A stretch of 18,817 bases of DNA, from assembly GCA_902362595.1 (NCBI GenBank), contig CABIXF010000055.1, positions 1,569 through 20,385 on the forward strand, read 5' to 3'. Shown one piece after another: positions 1-7,163 of this stretch; position 1 is the first letter of the stretch, and every line of letters begins with the position of its first letter. Below the pieces are notes generated by a model. It ran no database searches, was not told the origin of the DNA, and saw nothing but the letters and a program-made list of their open reading frames with translations. This DNA is from Bacteroidaceae bacterium. GTDB lineage: Bacteria; Bacteroidota; Bacteroidia; Bacteroidales; Bacteroidaceae. The translations under genes and the position numbers were made by a program.

Positions 1-60
1 CTTACAGAAAACCAGAAAGATAAAAGCGGATTGAAAACAGAAGACCTCACGTACGGACAT
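1..60. other. Left edge, no assignable gene
   Basis: No gene can be assigned here. On the plus strand two frames close early (stops at 21-23 and 32-34), and either could be the tail of a gene that begins outside the window. The third frame stays open to a stop at 115-117 but runs through the terminator hairpin, so it is unlikely to be coding. On the minus strand an ATG at 60-58, directly after the T-run of the terminator, opens a frame with no stop to the window edge (20 codons). That is too short to judge. Confidence 0.2.
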
Positions 61-85
61 AAAAAAAGGAGTTCCGCTGAACTCC
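61..85 (-). terminator. Intrinsic terminator, minus strand
   Basis: Plus-strand GGAGTTC (68-74) and GAACTCC (79-85) form a perfect 7-bp stem with a 4-nt loop. Seven A residues at 61-67 precede it, so on the minus strand the hairpin is followed directly by T7. This is a classical rho-independent terminator for leftward transcription and ends the candidate small RNA. Confidence 0.8.
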
Positions 86-128
86 AACCTTTGTTAACCT
101 TAAATCTAATACTATGAAAAACACAGTG
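61..128 (-). ncRNA. Candidate small RNA, about 60 nt
   Basis: This is a short transcription unit on the minus strand, bounded by its own promoter (129-159) and its own intrinsic terminator (61-85). The start site should lie near 121-125, a few bases past the -7 box, which gives a transcript of roughly 60-65 nt. No open reading frame of useful length is present. The layout of Bacteroidetes promoter, short conserved-looking body and terminator fits a free-standing small RNA. It recalls the Bacteroidales-1 class of structured RNAs, but that assignment is from memory and unverified. The alternative is a leader with an attenuator for a gene running leftwards out of the window, since an ATG follows the T-run. 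Confidence 0.5.
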
Positions 129-159
129 CAAAAGTAAACATTCCTGTTGAAAGCACAAA
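129..159 (-). promoter_or_regulatory. Bacteroidetes-type promoter of the small RNA
   Basis: Read on the minus strand, TTTG (plus 156-159) is followed by exactly 19 nt and then TACTTTTG (plus 129-136). This fully matches the primary-sigma consensus of Bacteroides, TTTG-N19-TAnnTTTG. It faces left, towards the terminator at 61-85. Confidence 0.75.
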
Positions 160-399
160 AGAAACAGCTGAAAAGTTATGTTTTACAACACATATTAACC
201 ATCTGACACTGTCCGATAAAATCCATTAACAGAACAAGGATTAAAACTGAAAAAGTGCAACACTCCACGATGCGGGATATTATACTCTTGAAATAAGACT
301 TACGGTTGTCTAAAAATCATACACTCATTGTCAAAAAATTAGACACTCCTTCTTCATCGCAAAATCAGCATAATTCTATCAATCAGCTACTTGCGATAA
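160..399. other. Intergenic control region of the permease operon
   Basis: No coding frame of merit lies between the small-RNA promoter and the sigma-54 promoter. The only structured part I can see is the cluster of TTGTC-type elements at 306-345. The remainder is AT-rich and featureless to me. Confidence 0.5.
306..345. promoter_or_regulatory. Putative enhancer (activator-binding) sites
   Basis: A 14-nt element, TTGTCTAAAAATCA (306-319), recurs as TTGTCAAAAAATTA (328-341) with 12 of 14 identities and a 22-bp period, about two helical turns. TGTCTAA (307-313) also forms an inverted pair with TTAGACA (339-345). The cluster lies about 80-120 bp upstream of the predicted start site of the sigma-54 promoter at 400-415, where NtrC-family activators usually bind. 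The activator itself is not in the window. Confidence 0.45.
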
Positions 400-415
400 T
401 GGCACGGAAATTGTA
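400..415 (+). promoter_or_regulatory. Sigma-54 (RpoN) -24/-12 promoter
   Basis: TGGCAC (400-405), a 5-nt spacer and TTGTA (411-415) match the RpoN consensus TGGCAC-N5-TTGCW except for one C-to-T change in the -12 element. The GG at 401-402 and the GT at 413-414 have the required 10-nt spacing. Transcription should start near 426, about 27 nt before the permease ATG at 453. Confidence 0.65.
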
Positions 416-452
416 TCAAGAATGACAACAAACAAAAATATAACCATAGCGC

Positions 453-2801
453 ATGAAAACTTACCTTACATTCTTACAACGAAACAAGCTCTTCACTTTT
501 GTCAACGTCATCGGGTTGAGCATCTCCCTGATGTTCTTCCTGCTGATCAGCCACATGGTAACCCGACAACTCACTGTAGACAAAGACATGAAAGACGCAG
601 ACCGCACTTACGTACTGGCCAGCGAAATATGGGCAGGAGGTCATATCCTACTGGGCGACAAACTACAAAGCCGTTATCCGGAAATAGAAGACTGGTGCGC
701 CGTGAGCGGTTCCTACGAACAGTTTGTCAAAACCAATGACAAGCCCGTGAATATACAAATGATGTTTGTCCGCGAAAATTTCTTCCGGTTCTTTAATTTC
801 CATCTGCTGGAAGGGAATCCCGAAACCTTACTGAGCAATGAAAATAACATCGTACTGACACGTTCCTGCGCCATCAAGCTGTTCGGTACGGAGCATGCGC
901 TGGGTAAAACCCTCATAGAACAAGCATTCGGCAACCAGAAATGTACGGTAAGCGGTATCATAGAAGACATTGACAACTCCATCTTTCCTTCCCACATTGA
1001 AGCATTCAGTCCTCATAAGAATGTACGGTATGTGTATTGGAGTGCCAGCGAAGAAAATACCGAGTTGGGCAATGCCGCCAGCTGCATCTTCTTCCTGCGT
1101 TTCCATCCGGGTGTCAATCCCAACGACAAGGCCGGTGACATTGCCCGCTTCTTCAAGGAATTCTTCTGGATTTACCAATACGATGCCGTCAAGGAAGTAC
1201 GCTTTATACCTGTGCATGATTTTTATTTCTCCGACATTCCTGCTGCTGGAGCAAACCTTAACCAGTACAGCCGGAAACTGGTACTTATTTTCCTGACCAT
1301 CGGTATCCTGATTCTGTGCATGGCCATTTTCAACTACATCAGTATGAGCGTGGCCCAGACCAGCTACCGGGCAAAGGAAATGGCTACCCGCCGCCTGCTA
1401 GGTTCTTCCAAGAAAAATATTTTCTGGCGCATGATTGCCGAGTCGTTCCTGATGACCACCTTCGCCTTCCTGGTGGGTTTCTTGCTGGCCAAAGCTGCAG
1501 AACCGACCGCCATGAACTTGCTTCACATACGGCTCGACATCGTAGGAGGATTAAATCCTGTCACCGTATCCTGCTATCTGCTCCTGATTGTCGTACTTTC
1601 CCTGCTTTCCGGTTTCGTGCCCGCCACGATGCTGTCGCATTATCATCCGCTGGACATCGTGAAAGGTACTTTCCGCCGGAAGACCAAGACGTTATATCTC
1701 CGCTTGCTGAACATCGTGCAAAACGGGCTGACCATCGCCATGTTGGGATGTGCCCTCTACCTGACTGTACAGATTTACCGCATCCTGCACGCCCCATTAG
1801 GATATGAATACGGAAATGTACTCTCTTATCCCCGAATGTCCAACGACCAAAAGTTGCAACTCTTCCGCCACGAAGCTCAAAAACTCCCCTTTGTGAAGCG
1901 CGTCAGTTTTTCAAGCGGTACTCCTTTGGACGGAGGCAACAACGACACGATGAACTTTAACTCCGCAGACAGTATCCAGGTGCTGAGCTTCCAGACATTT
2001 ATTGTTGATTCGGCCTTTATCGACATGTTTCACATCCAAATCACGGACGACCGTCATGCCGGATTCGATACGCACAATTACCTGGTGAGCCAATCGGCCA
2101 TGAAGAAACTGAAACAGCTGGGCTTTACCGACCATGTTAACAGCAGTGACGGGAACTATTCCTGGAACATCACCGGCGAATTCAAAGACTTTCAAATCCG
2201 CTCCCTGTTAGAAAAAGACCCTCACCCGCTGCGCATGCAAATTGCTCCTGCCGACAGCATAAGTCCCTGGAACATTCTGGTGGAAGTACGCGACGGCCAA
2301 CTGGAAACTTACAAAAAGCAACTCGACCAGCTCTATTCTAGGGTGATAGACGGGTACCCGTTTGAATCAAAATGGTATGACACCCTGATGCAGGACATCT
2401 ATGAGAATATTAGCCGCATGAGCCAGCTGATTCGCATTTTCACCTGTGCGGCACTGGTCATCTCCCTGTTGGGCCTGACCGCCATGAGCATCTATTTCAT
2501 CGCCCAGCGGAAACGCGACATTGCCATCCGCAAAGTCTTCGGTTCCGACAGCCGCCACGAGATGCTCCAACTGATGAAATTCTCTGCTGTCTCACTCGTT
2601 ATCAGCCTGCTGATTGCGATCCCGCTGATGTATATGGGAATCCACCAAATAGACAAGATTGTGACCTACGAAAGCAGTTTCCCCTGGTGGGTACCAATTG
2701 CCTCCTTCCTGATTGTGAGCCTCATCTCCCTGGCCTCCGTCTGGCTCATCAGCCGAAAGGCCGTACGGGAAAATCCGGTGTGCAACCTGAAGACTGAATA
2801 A
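453..2801 (+). CDS. MacB/FtsX-like ABC transporter permease (1)
   Basis: This 782-residue inner-membrane protein is a tandem-duplicated MacB_PCD/FtsX permease of the roughly 780-800-residue kind common in Bacteroidales. It has a membrane segment at about 14-36, a periplasmic MacB_PCD-like domain, and FtsX membrane segments at about 275-298, 323-347 and 368-393. A second half follows with segments near 420-445, 656-685, 705-730 and 745-768. The cytosolic FtsX signature appears twice: RAKEMATRRLLGSS near residue 307 and KRDIAIRKVFGSD near 688. Such permeases pair with a LolD/MacB-type ATPase and use mechanotransmission to move substrates or lipoproteins in the periplasm; the substrate here is unknown. 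The start at 453 fits the predicted sigma-54 start site and gives a normal N-terminus. No Shine-Dalgarno sequence is evident. It is followed after 35 bp by a paralogue. Confidence 0.93.
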   Translation: MKTYLTFLQRNKLFTFVNVIGLSISLMFFLLISHMVTRQLTVDKDMKDADRTYVLASEIWAGGHILLGDKLQSRYPEIEDWCAVSGSYEQFVKTNDKPVNIQMMFVRENFFRFFNFHLLEGNPETLLSNENNIVLTRSCAIKLFGTEHALGKTLIEQAFGNQKCTVSGIIEDIDNSIFPSHIEAFSPHKNVRYVYWSASEENTELGNAASCIFFLRFHPGVNPNDKAGDIARFFKEFFWIYQYDAVKEVRFIPVHDFYFSDIPAAGANLNQYSRKLVLIFLTIGILILCMAIFNYISMSVAQTSYRAKEMATRRLLGSSKKNIFWRMIAESFLMTTFAFLVGFLLAKAAEPTAMNLLHIRLDIVGGLNPVTVSCYLLLIVVLSLLSGFVPATMLSHYHPLDIVKGTFRRKTKTLYLRLLNIVQNGLTIAMLGCALYLTVQIYRILHAPLGYEYGNVLSYPRMSNDQKLQLFRHEAQKLPFVKRVSFSSGTPLDGGNNDTMNFNSADSIQVLSFQTFIVDSAFIDMFHIQITDDRHAGFDTHNYLVSQSAMKKLKQLGFTDHVNSSDGNYSWNITGEFKDFQIRSLLEKDPHPLRMQIAPADSISPWNILVEVRDGQLETYKKQLDQLYSRVIDGYPFESKWYDTLMQDIYENISRMSQLIRIFTCAALVISLLGLTAMSIYFIAQRKRDIAIRKVFGSDSRHEMLQLMKFSAVSLVISLLIAIPLMYMGIHQIDKIVTYESSFPWWVPIASFLIVSLISLASVWLISRKAVRENPVCNLKTE

Positions 2802-2836
2802 TTCCTATCAAACCCAAAACATAAAATAGCAACGAT

Positions 2837-5221
2837 ATGAAAACCATTTTACGAAACCTATTTTACACCCTGAAGCGCTTCCGGACCGCCTCCGTGCTGA
2901 ACCTCCTGGGACTTTCGGCTGCATTTGCCGCCTTTGTCCTGCTCATGATGAAGGTGAGCTACGAACGCAATTTCGATACCTGCTATCCCCATGCCGACCG
3001 CTTGGTCATGCTGAACCTGTCACAATCCAAAGGAAGCAATTATGTCAGTATGCTTCCCCGAGGCCCCATCGACTACCTCATCCAGCAAGTGCCCGGCATC
3101 GAATACGGTACCATCTATTCCCCCGCCTGGTCCAAGCAGGCTTTCTACACCGACCCCAAGAATCCGCAATATTTCTACGAGGAACCGTGGGCCGTATATC
3201 CGGATTTCGGCAAAATCATCGGACTGAAGTTCGTGGAAGGCAGCAACCAGGAGATGAACCAGCCGGAAAGTGTCATTATCTCCGAGAGCTATGCCCGCAA
3301 GCTGTTCCCCAAAGGAAATGCCTTGGGCTCCTATCTGTATGCAGACACCCCAGACTGGCGAAGCCCGGAAGCCACGAAGTTCCGGATATGCGGTATCTTT
3401 GAAGACCTCCCCGAGAACTGCCAGTTCAAGAACGACCTCTTCGTACCGATGGGAAAGCTGCAGGAGAACGACTGGGGCAGCCAGAACTTCTATGCGTTCT
3501 TTCTGCTGAAACCGGGCGTCAGCGTAGAAGAAGTCAACCAACAGATTACGGCTACAGGGGCCGACGCACGATTGTTCACCGGGGATCCAGGCACACAGAA
3601 ACTCTATGTCTTCCCGATACAGAAACTGTATTATGACATGTATTCCCCCTACTACTTCAAGACGGGCAGCCGCAGCACCATGACCTTGCTGGTAAGCATC
3701 GGCTTCCTGATCATCCTCATTGCGTGCATCAACCTCATCAATTTCAGTACAGCACTGGCTCCGGTGCGCATGCGCAGCATCAACACCCAGAAAGTGCTGG
3801 GAAGTACCAACGGAGAACTGCGCCGTGCCTTGACCCTCGAATCGGTCGTCATCGTACTGGTCAGCTGGTTGCTGTCATTGTGCATCGTGGCCGCCCTGAT
3901 TCACTTGAACGTACTATCCTTCATGGGCTTCACGCCCTCCCTGCTTGTCTACTGGAAATACGTGGTCTACACCGGACTGATAGCCCTACTCACCGGCATC
4001 GTGGCAGGACTGTATCCGGCGTGGTACATGACCTCCTTCCCGCCTGCCCTCGTGCTGAAAGGCAACTACGCCCTGAGTGGAAAAGGACAACGGTTGCGTA
4101 CGATACTCATCGGCTTCCAGTACATCGTTTCGTTCGCCCTGATTACTACTGCCGCTTTCATCTTCCTGCAGAACCGCTTCATGCGCAACCATGACCTGGG
4201 CATCGACAAAGACCAGATACTGGTAGCTTCCCTCCCCCAACAGCCTTTCCACAGCAGTCCTTACCGCAAGTTTGACAGCCAGCTGAAGAGTTTTGCGGAA
4301 ATCGACGACATCGCCTATGCCAAATGGGAACTGGGGGCCAGCGAAGGATACACGCAATATGCTTTCACCTACAAAGGGACTCAATACGGGCATCTGTATA
4401 TTGACGTCACTCCCAATTTCTGCCGTGTCATGGGTCTGCACATCCTGTCGGGAAGCGACTTCCTGCCCAGCGATTCCATTTACACCTCCCAGCTGAACTT
4501 CATCGCCACACAAGACTTGCAGCAAGAAAGCGGTATTCCGGCAGGAGAGACACTCGACTTTTCCTCGTGGGGAATGAAGGCCCTCCTCAAAGGATATGTG
4601 AACAACGTGCAGTTTACTTCATTAAAGATGAATCCCGTGCCTTACGTATTCTGCCCCAACGGTGCCTACAGCAACCAAGTCTTGCCGTTTGCCTATGTCC
4701 GCGTAAAAGCTGGGAGCGACATGGACACTGCCCTGAAACACATCCGCGAGACCATCAGCGACTGCTTCACCGGTTATCCCACCGAAGTGAAGTTCTATGA
4801 CCAAATATACGGACAACTGTATCAGAAGGAAACCGACCAGCAAAAAATCATTACCTGGTTCAGCTTGCTGGCCATCCTCATTTCACTGGTAGGTGTCTTT
4901 GGCCTGATTATATTTGAGGCCGAACACCGGCAGAAAGAAATCGGCGTACGCAAGGTCTACGGAGCCTCCATCCAGCAAATCCTCTGGATGTTCGGACGTT
5001 CCTATCTGATACTCTCAGTGGTATGTTCCCTCATCGCCAGTCCCATCGCCTGGTATGCCGTATCAGAATGGCTGAAGCAGTTCAATGAACGGATTCCCAT
5101 CTCGCCTTGGGTCTTCCTCTGCACCTGCCTGCTTATCAGCGCCATCACCTTGGTCACCATTACGATACAGAATTACCGGACAGCCACCAGCAATCCGATA
5201 GACTGTCTGAAGTCGGAATAA
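2837..5221 (+). CDS. MacB/FtsX-like ABC transporter permease (2)
   Basis: This 794-residue protein is a paralogue of the preceding permease with the same duplicated layout. It has a first membrane segment at about 18-43, a periplasmic MacB_PCD-like domain, and segments near 280-303, 332-355 and 370-397. A second half follows with segments near 420-448, 670-692, 722-745 and 758-782. The FtsX signature is clearest in the second half (HRQKEIGVRKVYGAS, near 695) and degenerate in the first (RMRSINTQKVLGST). Both permeases end in a similar tail (NLKTE and CLKSE). The 35-bp gap and shared direction indicate one operon, and the two may form a heterodimer; that is inference. A strong terminator follows at 5249-5300. 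Confidence 0.93.
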   Translation: MKTILRNLFYTLKRFRTASVLNLLGLSAAFAAFVLLMMKVSYERNFDTCYPHADRLVMLNLSQSKGSNYVSMLPRGPIDYLIQQVPGIEYGTIYSPAWSKQAFYTDPKNPQYFYEEPWAVYPDFGKIIGLKFVEGSNQEMNQPESVIISESYARKLFPKGNALGSYLYADTPDWRSPEATKFRICGIFEDLPENCQFKNDLFVPMGKLQENDWGSQNFYAFFLLKPGVSVEEVNQQITATGADARLFTGDPGTQKLYVFPIQKLYYDMYSPYYFKTGSRSTMTLLVSIGFLIILIACINLINFSTALAPVRMRSINTQKVLGSTNGELRRALTLESVVIVLVSWLLSLCIVAALIHLNVLSFMGFTPSLLVYWKYVVYTGLIALLTGIVAGLYPAWYMTSFPPALVLKGNYALSGKGQRLRTILIGFQYIVSFALITTAAFIFLQNRFMRNHDLGIDKDQILVASLPQQPFHSSPYRKFDSQLKSFAEIDDIAYAKWELGASEGYTQYAFTYKGTQYGHLYIDVTPNFCRVMGLHILSGSDFLPSDSIYTSQLNFIATQDLQQESGIPAGETLDFSSWGMKALLKGYVNNVQFTSLKMNPVPYVFCPNGAYSNQVLPFAYVRVKAGSDMDTALKHIRETISDCFTGYPTEVKFYDQIYGQLYQKETDQQKIITWFSLLAILISLVGVFGLIIFEAEHRQKEIGVRKVYGASIQQILWMFGRSYLILSVVCSLIASPIAWYAVSEWLKQFNERIPISPWVFLCTCLLISAITLVTITIQNYRTATSNPIDCLKSE

Positions 5222-5248
5222 CAGAAGAAACATCTGTCAACTTTAAAT

Positions 5249-5300
5249 GGGTTATCCTATTCTTTTTATTTAGAAGAAGTGGATAATCCATTCTTTTTTT
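5249..5300 (+). terminator. Intrinsic terminator of the permease operon
   Basis: GGGTTATCC (5249-5257) pairs with GGATAATCC (5281-5289) over 9 bp with one G-U pair. An inner TTCTT/AAGAA stem extends the structure, and a run of seven T (5294-5300) follows. It separates the permease operon from the sigma-factor operon. Confidence 0.75.
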
Positions 5301-5321
5301 CAACAAAACACATATAAATTC

Positions 5322-5360
5322 TATGTTTTTGTTTTACTTTGCGAAACAGAAACAAGGAGA
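5322..5360 (+). promoter_or_regulatory. Possible promoter and ribosome binding site of the sigma gene
   Basis: TTACTTTG (5334-5341) matches the Bacteroidetes -7 box TAnnTTTG in 7 of 8 positions, but I find no convincing TTTG at the -33 distance, so the promoter call is weak. AAGGAGA (5354-5360), 9 nt before the ATG at 5370, is a good Shine-Dalgarno sequence, unusual in this window, and supports that start. Confidence 0.35.
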
Positions 5361-5369
5361 AACAATAAA

Positions 5370-5930
5370 ATGGAGAACGAATTACCTTCCGACTTGTCAA
5401 TCTGGGACGAACGCTGCATGAAAATCTTTATCGAAACAAATTCAGCTTTATTCCGTGTATTTGCCAGTCGTTACGTAAAAGACATTGATATAATTGACGA
5501 CTTCCTGCAAGAGGCCTATATCAAATTATGGACTCACCGCAAATCCATCGGTGAAGTAAAATCATTACGCAATTACTTCTACACCCTCCTCTATCACACC
5601 ATCCTGGACAAACAAGCATCCACCCCGACGCATAAGGTATCAATAGAATCCCCAGAAATACAAGAAATACCTTCAGACAGCTCTCTTTTCCATCATATTG
5701 TGGAAATGGAAAGTACCCAGCTCATCACCGAGGCATTAAAAAAATTATCCAAACAAAGCAATCAAGTTCTTTTGATGAGTATGGAAGGAAAAAGTATACC
5801 CGAAATCGCACAAGAATTAGACTTGTCTATCAATACCGTAAAAACCGTAAAATACAGAGCTTTAAAACGTCTGTCCAGCCTATTATCCAAAGAGGATTTC
5901 CTGTTATTGCTTCTGCTACTAGCTTATTGA
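5370..5930 (+). CDS. ECF-family RNA polymerase sigma-70 factor
   Basis: This 186-residue extracytoplasmic-function sigma factor is of the Bacteroidetes FecI-like/SusC-linked type. Region 2 spans about 20-82 and includes IDDFLQEAYIKLW, the core-binding and -10 recognition segment. Region 4 spans about 118-170, with a helix-turn-helix at 141-165 (KSIPEIAQELDLSINTVKT) for -35 recognition. Regions 1 and 3 are absent, as usual for ECF factors. The protein ends in an odd hydrophobic tail of seven consecutive leucines (178-184). The next gene is its probable anti-sigma factor FecR, and a SusC with an STN domain follows, so the three should form a trans-envelope signalling relay. The gene is visibly more AT-rich than the permeases before it. 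Confidence 0.93.
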   Translation: MENELPSDLSIWDERCMKIFIETNSALFRVFASRYVKDIDIIDDFLQEAYIKLWTHRKSIGEVKSLRNYFYTLLYHTILDKQASTPTHKVSIESPEIQEIPSDSSLFHHIVEMESTQLITEALKKLSKQSNQVLLMSMEGKSIPEIAQELDLSINTVKTVKYRALKRLSSLLSKEDFLLLLLLLAY

Positions 5931-5994
5931 AATGTTAAAAATTCTATAAGCTGTCATCCTTTTCTTTTATCCCTGCAGTCTATTTAATAAAACA

Positions 5995-7149
5995 ATGCAG
6001 CCAAAAGAAATGGAAACCCCACAAGAAATAGCTTCACTCATTGCCCGTCGTATTTTAGGAGATAAACTCACCGATGAGGAGAATGCCCAACTCGACCAAT
6101 GGTTGGAGACATCGACGCAAAACCAGCAAACCTACCAGAACGTAGAAGAAACAGACTTGGTAGAACAAATATGGCTTCTGGAGAAAAGCGGCTACGGCTC
6201 ACGTATGGCCGAACGTTTTGAGAAGGAACGCCTCCAGTCCTCACATCGTCGCTTATGGAAACACACATTCATAGCTATCGGGACGGCAGCCTGCATACTC
6301 CTCGCAGTTTTATTCCGTTTTCCTGAACACACATCACAGCCTGCACAGCCCCCGACTCCTGTCAGTCTGATTCAGCCCGGCAGCACAGCTGCCATACTGA
6401 CGCTGGCAGACGGACGGCAATTCGACATGCAATCTACTAATCCGGACAGCCTGCACACACTACTTCAACAAGTGGCACAAGCCGATGCCCTCAAAGAAGC
6501 AGACCAGATCGCCTATCACGAACTAAGCGTACCTGCAGGAGGAGAATTCCAGTACGTACTGCCCGACGGAACCAAAGTCTGGCTCAACTCCAAAAGCAAC
6601 TTACGCTTCCCGGAGAATTTCGACAAAGAAGGGCGGCATGTATACCTCAAGGGCGAAGCTTTCTTTGACGTGACGAAGGACACCCGAAACCCCTTTACAG
6701 TCACGACTTCCGGAGGAGATATACGCGTGTATGGCACCCGGTTCAATGTCACCGACTATGATCAGGAAGATTTTTCGGCTGTATTGGTGAGCGGCAGTAT
6801 TGAATATCAATCGCCCCATGGGAAATCAGTCCGGTTACGTCCCTCACAACGTGTAGTCTACCATACACAATATGACCACATCGATGTGCAGGAGGTAGAT
6901 ACCCTGATTTACACGTCTTGGATCAATCATCAGTTTATATTCAAAGGAGAAACACTGGAAAATATTATGAATACGCTGTCACGCTGGTATGACTTCACCC
7001 CTGTATTCCAATCCGATGAAATACGTCACATCAGATTGTCCGGACGACTGAACCGCCAAGAAGACATACGCATCTTGTTGCAAAGTTATGAAGCCAGCAC
7101 CGGCATCAAATTCCGGATAAACCAAAAAGAAATCATTATTACACAATAA
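5995..7149 (+). CDS. FecR-type anti-sigma factor
   Basis: This 384-residue single-pass inner-membrane regulator has a cytosolic N-terminal sigma-binding region (about 1-88), one membrane segment (about 91-108), a periplasmic FecR domain (about 175-272, including GGEFQYVLPDGTKVWLNSKS and GEAFFDVTKD), and a C-terminal DUF4974-type domain (about 312-382) that resembles the STN fold. In this family the periplasmic part senses the loaded TonB-dependent transporter through its STN domain and controls the sigma factor. A second in-frame Met at codon 6 (6010) could be the true start. The gene lies 64 bp after the sigma gene and only 14 bp before susC, so co-transcription with both is likely. Confidence 0.93.
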   Translation: MQPKEMETPQEIASLIARRILGDKLTDEENAQLDQWLETSTQNQQTYQNVEETDLVEQIWLLEKSGYGSRMAERFEKERLQSSHRRLWKHTFIAIGTAACILLAVLFRFPEHTSQPAQPPTPVSLIQPGSTAAILTLADGRQFDMQSTNPDSLHTLLQQVAQADALKEADQIAYHELSVPAGGEFQYVLPDGTKVWLNSKSNLRFPENFDKEGRHVYLKGEAFFDVTKDTRNPFTVTTSGGDIRVYGTRFNVTDYDQEDFSAVLVSGSIEYQSPHGKSVRLRPSQRVVYHTQYDHIDVQEVDTLIYTSWINHQFIFKGETLENIMNTLSRWYDFTPVFQSDEIRHIRLSGRLNRQEDIRILLQSYEASTGIKFRINQKEIIITQ

Positions 7150-7163
7150 AATACTATACAACG

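Noticed and set aside
1..117. An open plus-strand frame containing LKTE, like the tails of the two permeases
   Set aside because: It lacks the preceding NP motif and continues past LKTE through the terminator hairpin. The similarity is probably chance.
114..137. A seven-codon plus-strand ORF (MKNTVQK) that looks like a leader peptide
   Set aside because: It lies opposite the minus-strand promoter and small RNA start, and the hairpin there has its T-run on the minus strand, so a plus-strand attenuator is not supported.
422..739. A 105-codon open frame overlapping the start of permease 1
   Set aside because: It begins before the predicted sigma-54 start site, has low-complexity Arg/His/Pro-rich composition typical of an off-frame reading, and overlaps a clear FtsX permease.
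3020..4525. Antisense frames of 173 and 179 codons within permease 2
   Set aside because: They lie opposite a well-supported permease with no family features of their own, and are explained by the gene's GC-rich codons.
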